Shown here in pieces: positions 50,203 to 62,200 of a DNA stretch of 64,000 nucleotides. The notes under the pieces are model-generated. The model did no database searches and was not told the origin of the DNA. It worked only from the letters and a program-made list of their open reading frames with translations. Source of the stretch: Pectinophora gossypiella. Lineage: Eukaryota > Arthropoda > Insecta > Lepidoptera > Gelechiidae. The stretch lies in NCBI RefSeq assembly GCF_024362695.1, contig NC_065423.1:4333001-4397000 (forward strand). The letters are read 5' to 3'. How positions within the stretch are numbered: the first letter of the stretch is position 1; each line of letters opens with the position of its first letter. A program made the translations under genes and the position numbers.

Positions 50203-53200
50203 ATGAACGAGCGAGGCGCGAGGCGCGGCGCGGGCGCACCCTTCTACGCGCCGCCTCGACGCAAGACCTCGGCGGAGATCATCAGCGAGGCCCGCGCTGC
50301 CATTTATGGAGGTATACCTATCTACCCATCACTTCGTTAAAGCCTTGACAACCAATGTGAGATTATGTTTGTACAGGTACACATGTGTATTGAAGCTAGT
50401 CCGTAATCGGGTGGACAGTTCCGCAAGTAAGCAAAGACAACTCCCAGCCACTGTTGATACGAAGCTATATGATAAGCGTTATGGCGGCAATCAGCCTATC
50501 GCCCATAACAGTTGACCATTATGTTGAGAAAAAATATAATCCCTTTGTAGGATTTTACGGTTTTTTCATTAAGGGTATACCTTCTAAAACTGCCTCCGTA
50601 TCATTCCGTAGTCCAGTAGTTGAGTGTTGGTTCATGTTACGGATATCCAGGGTTCGAATCCCGAACATTTTGTGGCCCTTTGTAATCCCTAGTTTGGTTA
50701 GGACACTGCAAGCTGAATACCCGAATATCGAGGAGCTTCGGTGGCGCAGCGGTAAACGCGCCCGATCTGCGATTGTTGAAGTTAAGCAACTTTCGCAAAG
50801 GCTGGTCATAGGATGGGTGACCACCAAAAAAAATTTTTGCTCCTCCGTGCTTCGGAAGGCACGTTAAGCCGTTGGTCCCGGCTGCATTAGCAGTCGTTCA
50901 TAAGCACCAATCCGCACTGGGCCCGCGTGGTGGTTTAAGGCTCGATCTCCCTATCCATCCATAGGGAAGGCCCGTGCCCCAGCAGTGGGGACGTTAATGG
51001 GCTGGTGATGAGATGAAATTGCGAGCAGCTGGTCCCGGTCACTACTTGTTGATGTAAGTACGTAGTCGTTACATGAGCCAGTGGGTTGCTGAGGTTGGTC
51101 CACCTCACAACCCACACGATAGAAGAAGACCTTGCAATGCAAAACTATATAAGTTTTATGTAAGTAAGTAAGTAAATGAGTTTGACTTTACGAATATTTG
51201 CTTCTACGTCTTAAGCATAAATTTCCAAAACTACGCAATATTTCGGCTACGTAATCTCTATATTGGGCGGGTTAATTTTGCACGACACAACCGAATCACC
51301 TTCTTTAGCCAGCCAGGTGAATAAATTGCCACAAGTCACGCGAAAAAAGTCGACTTCATACATTTACTTCACGATGATAAGGCACTGGCGGCGCGGGAAT
51401 ATTTGGGTGTGTTTCGGATCAAAAATCTGTAACTCCGTCAATTTTAAAGATAGAGCGATGTAATTTTGCACTAATATAAAGGAATATATAAAAATTCATA
51501 TAAGTAATGTTTGGTGAATTGAAATTACGCGTAATTTTTTTTATTAAATAAAGAAAACTCACAATCGTTTAAAATGCTATATATTTATTGAAATTTATAT
51601 TTTTAGTTATATTATCTTACCTGTATTTCTTAACACTAATTACTCAATTAACATAACTTATCATATTAATGATAAAATAAAATAAAAAATGGTACAGTAC
51701 CTATAGCTATACATTATGCTAAACATAGAAATGAATTAAAATTTTCTTAATATTATTAATTTAACTAGCTATGTAATAGGGTTTCTTGTTAGGTTCATTC
51801 CCATTTACACCTGGTGAGCTTCAGGATCTAAAATCAGTTCATTAACCTTAAGAAGGAATTCTTCAACTTGCTTCCGTCCCTTCTCCCATAAAACGCAATC
51901 CTTGAAGATATCCGCCCAGAATGTGCTCCAAACCATATTCGTTCATCAAAATAGTGTTTCTTCTTCTTTTGCTTGATTCTGAAGAATCTCCATATGTCAC
52001 ATACGGTCTTCCTCGTTTACCAGAAGAAGTAGACGGTGTTGAGTTTGTTGACACGTTTTCTGATGTAGGTATAGTCACGGAATATTCAGAATCCAGCCAA
52101 TTTGTGTTATTTTTAAAAAATATATTCTTATTGCGTGCTGTTTCTTTCCAGCGTCTATTAAACGCAGGGATGATAGTCTGTTGGATTTTACCAATTATAA
52201 AACATATATTGTCTTCTGATACTTGTTTTTCCTCCAAATATGTCGAAAGTGCCGCAGTCGTTTTACCGCCTTCTATATAAGATTCTATTAATTCACGTTT
52301 ACTACAGTTAAAAGTAGACATTTTGAAGAGAAAAATAGCCGTACTATACGAAAATACCACTGAAATTGTAATGGAAACATATTTTGTTACCTCCCTTTAT
52401 ATATTGTTTCAGAATGTGTGAATTAATTCAGATATCTATTTTCTCACGGAAAATGACACCAAAATGATAAAAACTTAACAATATAAAATAATCAATTGAT
52501 AAACTATACCACAAAGTATTGTTAAATCAAGTCAACCACGAAACCGCAATTGATAGCAATTTCCGTTCCCTGACTAGGATTCGATTTTATCTCATATCTC
52601 CAAAGTTCGCAAAAAATCGCAGCTAATTTTTATATATGTTGTTGATAAGTAACTAAACTATCAATTAACATTAAATTCAAAGCACCGGTAAATGCCGGTA
52701 AATGTTAAAAGCTTCGACGAAGTTGAAGAAAACCTTTTTTTTCCTCCATTTCTTCTTTATTTTTTTTTACGTATATATTCGTATTAAAAACAATCAATTT
52801 AATTTGTTTAAATTTTCCGATAGATAAGCTTTTCAAAAATATATAATACCATATACCTTTCATTTTAAGTTTTAAAACTATCTGACTTTGAAAATCGTCA
52901 ATGAGGAACTTGATATTTCCCAATTTCATGAACCTTAATTTTACCACATGAAAACAACTACTTTCACCAAATATAATATGAATTGCGCTACAGAATATGA
53001 ATCTTCGACTTTCGAACTATTATATTACATTGATAGAAGGACCTATTTCAATTAGTGAAAAAATGAATTTTGATACGCGTTTGTTCTACCATATTCCATA
53101 GTGCGGCGGGTGAAACAGCCTTTATAATTTGTCTGTCAATAACACACGTTATTCAAATAAGTAAGTAAGTAATAAAATTTAAAGCTCATGTGAAGCTTAC

Positions 53201-56200
53201 TTTATGTAAAAAAGCTTATTATAAGATTAATGACTACCTAAATGTCTGGTATTTAATGTGTTTCTCCAAAATTCCATTGAAAATTTAGATTTTGACGTAA
53301 GTACATATAAACATGTATTTGACAACCGAGTATAATGTATGGTAAGCAAGTGTGTGGGGCGGACACTTTATGTTTAAGCCCTAAAGATGGATATGATACC
53401 TCGTATCAATATACTACGTATGTACATCTTTATCATCCAATTAAGCAAACTTCGCCACTGCTGTACGATACTCTATTTAATAAAGCTCATATAATCGTGA
53501 ATAGATTATAAAGCATCTATTACAAAGACAAAATCCATATGTTTCCATGTCCCATGTCGTCGACAACCGCAATAACATTTCCTGTAAGTAAAATTTATTC
53601 TCGCGCACGAAGCCCTCGATTTCTCAGTGTAAGCTTCGAGCTCATGCTAAGTACTTGTTTTTACTGTAAAACTAAGTGAGGAAGAATAAAGCCTTTGGTT
53701 TTGTACAATAAAATCCACGCCAAGGTAATGAAATAGATTAAAAAGATAAAAATATAAAGTTCATTTACAATAAAGTTACCTCATGCAGGCGAAAGGTACA
53801 TAAATAACTATGAATTATTATTTAAAGTCGGCATTTGTAATTCGTTAGTGTTCTAAGGTCATAGTACGCCACAGCTAAGGCTCATACCATCAGGTAAGAT
53901 TATAGTTAAGCGCGTACCAATCAAATGCACATAAAATCTATCAAATAAGTTTGTATCACAGTTTAAACGTTCAACAAAACACGGCGAAAACCAATCAACA
54001 ATCTTTTAATTTCGGTAAAATCTTTTTTGGTCATATAAAAGCCACGCAAAGGTGATTAATATCTCAAAACGTTGGAATAGCTATACTCGTATAATATATC
54101 TGGAAGAAAATGCGGCGTTTATAAGGTGGTTGAACCGTAGGTCGGTCGAGTTGGCTGTTTGTAACACGGACCGTTGCCAAGCTGTTTACTATTCGTTGCT
54201 AGGATAGAAACAGTCGACAACTAAAGTAGGTAAGCTTGGCTGCGAAGCTTGACTTCCATTTCTAATAGACGATTTGACCCAGACCAAAAAAAGAATAATT
54301 CTGTAAAATCACTATAAGATTCGACTGCTAAATAGATATATCAGTTATTTGTTTGCATTAGGGTAGATTTTTTGTCTTTAAGATATTTTTTGTCGGAGTT
54401 CATTCCAAGTAACTAAATCGCGTAATTTGTAGGACAAAAATAGTATATTTTTTTATTTATTAGTGAGTCGAAACTCTAAAAACACTATCTTTGTTGTTGT
54501 TATTAAAAATGTTACTAAATCTAGAGTCTATCAATCCCCACAGTTAGTCTGGTAAGGCTTTTACGACTTTTGTTACCACCTGTACCTACAATACCGTTCG
54601 TAGGGTTAATAAAAGTGCAATTTTGAACTGAAGCCGTAACCCTAGGTAAGTATTTAAATTTTTCAATCGCCGCATTGAATATTTTAGCCCATTTCCATAT
54701 ATACTTACGTAAGTGCATTTAGATATATTTCATTGTGTTTAAAGCCATGGAAAGTCCCATGCAATCCGTAAGTACCTACTAATTACAATTACAGAAAATG
54801 AGAAAGTAACTCTATTTGTCTGTTGCCTGTTCACGTCTAAACCACTGGATCGATTTGGATTAAAATTGGCACATTGATAGATCGATACTGAAGCACACTA
54901 AGCATCGAGCACAACCCGGATACTTCATACAAAACACTTCGTTTTACTTTAATATTGACGTTATCCACACACGCGCATATGTGTGTGTGACGTCTGACCC
55001 CCATACGATTGAGGACTAAAGTAAGACCGAGGGGAGGTGAGGTAAACCTAGCTCAGCCGCTGGTGGGGACCGGAGAGTTGCCGTTGTATACGTCGTATTA
55101 TTCCTTAGTGTGAGCTCCAGGGGTAGCCATACAATGCTTACTTATTCTATGAGTAGGTTGTGAGGTGGATTACCAACCTCATCAATCCTGTTGTCAGGGT
55201 TATTATTGAGCATCCAAAGTGCTTACTGCGTAAGTCGCAGTCGTAAAGCTAGTCGCGTTATACCACCGTACACTCGGCTACAAAGATATTACAACTAAGC
55301 ATTAACAAAGGTTTAAGGTTTAAAACGGTTAAGCAACTTTGGTTGGAAAGTGTACGAACCTTTTTCGTTCTTAGGGTGAATACTCGGTGTAACATGCGAG
55401 TGTTACCATCACAGTGTTTGTTCCCCTAATTAACTATTGATTGCCGTACTATATTCTTGAGTGAACACTTTGAACTTGGTTTATTTGAATAATAAATAAG
55501 ACGTAAAATCGATAGGTAACGGAAATATTCCTATAAGTACGTGAATGTTGGCATACCCAACTAAATATTATGTTATATTTTAACGACCTCTGTGGTCCAG
55601 TGGTTGAGCGTTGGGCTCACGATCCGGAGGTCATTACTTTGTCGTCCCTAGTTTGGTTAGGACATTATAGGCTGATCACCGGATTGTCCGAAAGTAAGAT
55701 GATGCGTGTTTCGGAAAGCACTTTAAGTCGTTGGTCCCGGTTACTACTTACTGATGTAAGTAAGTTGTCGTTACGTGAGCCACGTCAGGGGCCTTTGGCG
55801 GCTCAATAGTAACCCTGACACCAGAAGAAGAAAAAGTACTGTCCTGTGACGTCATCAATAAAAACGGTCAAACGTCGTCCTCATTGTTACTTCATTCATA
55901 AATGAAATTCGAAAATAAGTAAAAATGTATTACATTAATTTTTGATAATCTTAGACTGGTGTCTATTTCTAGATTAGCATTTTATAATTTATCTTCGATC
56001 CAGTCAAATACCCAATGCTAAGTAAGTTACAGAATTAGTATAAGTAAGTAGGTTAAACTATGATACTATTAAGATTATATTCTGTCGATCCTATGCCGAA
56101 AATAAAAATCCAAAGATCCTATAAGATGGAAATGTTAAGATGGATATGGCGAGGAAAGTTTTTTTTTTTATAAGTACTTATTTTGTTTGTTCGCGAAACC

Positions 56201-59200
56201 AATGTTCTTTAATCTTTAAACCGACTGTTGATGGGTAGGTATATAAATGGATAATGGCTACTGAACTGACATAATAGATAAGTGTGCAATTGCACGATAT
56301 TATTTATTCATTTGTGGAAATGGTATCAGCTGTCTTTCGAAGGTTGAAAATGCTGAATTTCACAATCATTCATGTTTAAGTAAGTACGTTGAAAGGAATA
56401 TTGTGAATCTGATGACCTACTTTTTACTCAATATTACCTCAACCGCAGTAGAACAGCTCTTTTTTTGACGTGACTTATTGTAGATTTGCGCAGATGGCAT
56501 TAACTACTTGGCCGGATAAATGGGGAGCGCTGCGGGCTCTCACCCGGTACAAAATTTAAGACAACAGGCCTGAGGGTGCCCAGTTGTGCGCGAACCTCAG
56601 TTCAAAACGTCGTCTGAGAGGATGAATGTTTGAAAGAATTACCTGTGGAGCAGCGTTACATCATATATACTTCATATAAAATACCCCGTTTCACACAGAC
56701 ACTACACATTGGTGCTAATTCCTGTAAACACCATCTAATTTTATTTTAGGTTATATCTGTCATTTTCTTATCCGCCGAAAAGGAAAGGGACGGGTAATCG
56801 ACAAGCATAAAATTTATGGAACACACGTCAATTTTAAGCACAAATCTAAACCAACCGTCTAAAAATTTTACATCTGTCAATAACCCGACACATTCTTTTA
56901 CTCATTCTTCCTAAAATTAAGAGCTGTGAATCATCCGTCCCTTTCCTTTTCGACGGATATGAAAATGACGGATATAACTTTAAATAAAATTAGGCGGTGT
57001 CTGCAGGAATCGGGGCCATTGACGTTATCGTACACGCGCATCTGTGTGGGTGCCGTCTAATACGAATGAAAGCTTAAGTAAGACTGAGGGGGAGTGAGGT
57101 AAACCTAGCTCCACGGCTGATGGAGATCGGAGAGTCGCCGTTCTAGACCTCTACATACTATTATTCCTTACTCTATAGCAGCGTGGTGGACTATGCTCCA
57201 TATTATACCCCCCTCCGGTTGATTGAGGGGAGGCCCGGTTTTTTACAGAAGCGACTGCAGGGAAACCTAGTCCAATACGTAATAAGTCACATACCTCCTA
57301 AACGCATTTCTTGAAAATATGGGTTTCCTTTTCTTCCACCGCTGAACACAAAAATTTGAATGTAATTACTCATAAGTACATTGGGTAAAAATAAAAAAAA
57401 CTTGTTGGTATGTTTACAGAGATGAGTGGCGCATCAGGCGGCGCGAGCGGCGGAGCGCTGCGGCCGTTGCGCACGCGACGCCCGTTCACGCCTCGCGAAC
57501 CGCAACGCACGCTCTTCGCCGAGCGCACACGCAAGAAGGAGCCGCGACCGCCTAGCGCTTTTGAGTACTTACTTACATAAAATAATTAAAAAAAACTAAT
57601 AAAATAATAATTACTTATACCACAGATTCAGTTATTTTCTAACAACCTCTATGGTCCGCTGGTGGAGCGGAGGTCCGGAAGACCTACAATGGACCTGCCA
57701 GATTCTTAGTTCATCTTGCGATGGATGTACTTTTCGGGATATAGTCTTGAGCTTGTGTTTATGTATGTTATTGGTGACGATGCACTGTCCGTGTTAATAA
57801 TATGGCAACGATAAGTTAAATTATTCAATAAGTGTGCCCCCCGCCACCCCTCTCTCTTTGTGTCCAATAATACTACAGGAGGAACAGATTTTTGTTTTTT
57901 TTTTTTATTTATGATATATCATGTATATTAACAGTCTGAAATACCTGAGCCTGGCAGAGAGCGGCGAGGATGTGGAGCGGTTAGCTGCTGGCCTGGCTGA
58001 GAGCCCCCTCAACGGTGTGCTAGCACCAGAGCCACATAGAGAACATGTCAAGAAAAAGCCTCCGGTAATGATAACTTATTGTAAAATGAGAAAATTTATT
58101 TAAGAATTACTATTTTACACAAACACGTCATATAGAAAATATTATAAAAAAGTACCATGTCTAATGGAAACTCAAAGTATCAAAACGTGCCCAAAATGCT
58201 AGCAGCGTTGCAGATTTGCCTCGGTTGGAATTTAGATAAGTAAGTACTAGTCAGCTGAATAAGAAATGTTGAATTGCCGAACCTAGTGAAAACATTGACC
58301 AAAACGAACCTAATTACTTACAATCTTTTAAAAAAGTTTTCTTGAGTATACTTACCCAAATCGAACTGGACCTATGCCTGAGTCGGAGTTTCCTGTCATG
58401 AACTGATTATACCTCTATAGAATATAACACAGCTGATCATTAAAATCGAAAATTTGACCTCCTGTGACAAAAGTAGTCGTTGTCAAAGTTTTCCAAATAT
58501 TTTCTTGAAAATGCGATTGTATTTTCTTTAAAACTGAACTGTTCCATATTAAACGTAATGTTTCTCAGATCCGGAACCAGCCTCGCTCGGTGCAGGAGAG
58601 GTCTGGAGACGGCTGGAGCGGCTTCACCAAGCTGCCGCACCTCAATGGTCGCAGCAAGCCGCTACACCGGCGGAACACCACCGGGCCTCATCCCGTGGAA
58701 GGTATTAATTTACCCTTCAAGCCCTCATCTCCATAGGGCTATCCCGTTTTCACAGGGTCCGCGTACCTAACCCGAAGATTTGACAGATTTTTTACAGAAG
58801 CGACTGATTATCTGACCTTCCAACCCTCGAAGATAAAACCAGTTCAATACAGATACCCTAAGGCACCCTTCAATCAACCGATGCCCCAACTCCTTATACC
58901 GAACACCCAGACACTCTTCTTCTGAAGTATACTGTCGTCTACAATTTCTTGGATTCTCTTGCTCTACCATGACGTACCGTCTACGACGACATCTGTTTGT
59001 CGAATTATTTATTTGAATTTGAAACTGAGACTAGGAACGTGGTATTGTCTTTTGAATACGCTAGTTGCGCTCCAAAACATACATAACTTCACACCCGTAA
59101 ACCCCAATGTAAAGGTCAGAGCCACAAGTAATCTGAAGTTCTCAAAAATGAATGTGACTAGCCGAATATGTGATATGATGACCCATATAAACAACGCATA

Positions 59201-62200
59201 CGGTGTTTTTTTTTTATTTACTTAATGCCATTCCAGTATAACAGCTACTAAGCACTTGCCTAAAAATTAAAATAATGATTAATATTAATAATATCCTTCC
59301 AGAACCAAAACCAGAATATGAATTGTCTCAAGCAATCTCAATCACTCGACCTCTAGGCAGTCACGGTGACGATCTCAGTAAACCTGTCGATGTTCAGAAA
59401 TGTAAGTTATACTTAGCATTATTATAAATCTAAAACTCGTACTTGCCTGGAGGTACTTACTTATCCTCTTCTTTTGTGTGACTGGTGAGGTCGAAGACCG
59501 ACATAGCTAAATCCTGTTCTAAGGATCATTATTGAGCCACCAAAGACCCCTGACGTGGCTCTCTTCGACTACGTGTTTGTAAGTTGTTGTTGTAACCAAC
59601 GGCTTAGCGTGGCTTGGGAAGCATAAAATCATCTTTCAATTACATTAGTACAGATGTGTACCTTCAGGGGTGGTGAAGTTACCTTCAACCTGAACATACA
59701 CGAAAAGAAGATGACGGCATAGCTTGTGTTATCATACAAATTCTATCTCTTGTTTTTTTCTTGTTGGAAACTACCCTATTGTTATTACGGCTGATGTCAC
59801 GATTGATTTCCAGCTGCAAGTCCAGATCGTGGGAGCAGCAAGCGCAAGCAGTTTGCGGCTGGCAAGTCGGTCTCGTGTGACGCCAGCACCGGGTCCTTCG
59901 GAGACATCGCTGTCAGACACCTCGCCGTACAGCTGCCCAACACCTCCATACCGGACTATGACAAGTATGTGCAGAGGAAATTGCATATTATTTCTATCTG
60001 GTCCGATGTTTGCCCCCACATCGAGAATCTATTGGCTACGCGACACATAAACCAAAACTATTGGCTCGTTTATAACATCGCGTGCAATACGTCGGGAGTA
60101 ATGTTTGTTTTGCATCTGGTCTTTTGGCGAAATATACGATGACACAAACGGTAACGTAGTAATTTTGCTGAAGCACGTACAATGACAAGGCAAAGTACGT
60201 GGCATCCTTTAACAGCCACATTTAGCAGCCAGATTTATTCTGTTCACTAGTTTTTACATGGCTGTTTAAATAAGACGCCATTAGCACCTTTCAGGGTGCC
60301 CAAATAGCAACATTCACCAGATCGTTGACTAATTCCCGATGCAGGCAGAACATACCTCAGCATGTGATTTATTGTAGATTTGCCTAAGATTGTATTAACT
60401 ACTTGCCCGGATAAAATAAGTGAGCATCCCAGTGAGAGGTGTAGGTATTTAGTTCATGTTGCGGTGGATGTAAGTCTATCTCTGACTGCCCCAATTGGGA
60501 TATAGTCATGAGCTTTTATGTATGTTTGCTTGGATAGTATTGACTACCTGGTCAGATAAAATAAAGTGATAAATCCGCTTCCATTAACAGTGGGCTAATA
60601 CATCTTCCAGCATGAGCGTCCTAGAACTAGCGGAGGCTCTTTCGCAGAGGACGCGGGACTCGGACCGTACAGTATATCTGATGGAAGCCCTGCAGTCAGT
60701 CCTGGTGAAGAGCAGTCCGGCGAACAGCCTGCGGGACATGGTGCTGCGAGCGCTCTACATGCACATTGACAGCGAAGATGAGCGGGTGCTCGTTGCTATT
60801 GCTCGAGCTTTGCTGACGGTAGGACCTTAGGTGCTTTGAGGTGCTTGTAAATTCATATATTTCAAATATCCCCAAGAGACCAGAGGGTTTGAAAAGGTCA
60901 CATGAAAGGCAATTTCACTAATTCAACCTTCAATGTGGCCAACCTAAAACTACGTTTGTAAAATATAAAATCAATTACAAAAATAACGCTCATTTGCCGC
61001 AAATAACTATTGAAACTCATATACTTTTATCACAGATGCGTGTGACTGGTAACCACTTGGCAGCTGCGTGCAAGCTCGTGTTCAAAATTGCAAGGAACGA
61101 TAAAAATGACCATTACTTCAGGAATACTGACCTTTTAGGTGGGTTTGTCATGGTTTATTTCACTTTTTTCTTTGACGTTTTTCTACGATATGGTCCTTAT
61201 TAACTAATGTGGCGTTCTTGGAAACGTTCCAAAAGAGGCAAGATTTATGTACTTAAAAACTATTAAAAGGAGCTTTAGTACTTAAGATCAGAGTACAAGA
61301 AAGAACAATTTGAAAAAAGCAGCTGTTTTTTAACGTGACTTATTGTAGATTTGCCGCAGATGGCATTAACTACTTGGCCGGACAAATGGGGAGGGCTGAG
61401 GACTCTAACTCGCTACAAAATTTAAGACAACAAGCCTGAGGGTGCCCAGTTGGGCGCGAACCTCAGCTCAGAGCGTCGTCTGAGAGGAAGAATATTTGAA
61501 AGAATTAATCGACCCTAGTGGGTCGATAGCAATAAAAAAAAGCAGCCAGACTCCGTACTATTAAAGAGTTTTACAATAGGAACTTTACCGTGAACGGAAA
61601 ATCACTGTCGATAACCATTTTAGAATGTTTTGTTTTAAATGTCAGAAGATAATTATAATGATTAGGTATGATCTAGGCGTTTTTCTCACTAAAGGTCCAA
61701 TTAAAAGAATCTAGTTGAGGGGTATTTTAAATGAAACTCTTCTCGACGCTTCTATGTGTAGATCTGAGAACAGTATTGATCCCTACCAATAAAACAATTT
61801 ATTCGTATTACAGACCTGCTGGTGGAAGGGTGCGGGCGCGCTGACCCTCTAACTGAAGGCGAGTGCTGCGTGTACGGCGCAGGCGCGCTGCGATTCCTAG
61901 CGCTGGACCCACGGCTCTGCGCGCTCGCGCATCGCGCCGGCGCACTTCATCTCGCTGCTTTACATTTGAAGATACTTAATAACGCTGTGAGTAATAAACA
62001 GCCTCATACGCCACAGGTACCAGACTTTCCAAGTGGTCAACGTCGCAGCTTAGACGTACTTATAAACCTATATACGTCTCACTACTGGGCCCTGTCCTCT
62101 CTAACCTTAATCAACTGGAGGGGGTATGGATGTTACTCCATCACGATGCTCCGCTGCGGGTTGGTGGAGGTGTTGATCGATCGTGATCGAGACGTGATCT

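Noticed and set aside
50306..50867. Two plus-strand frames of 69 and 137 codons after ARMC2 exon 1
   Set aside because: They run through Rep-B and Rep-D SINE sequence and have no domain.
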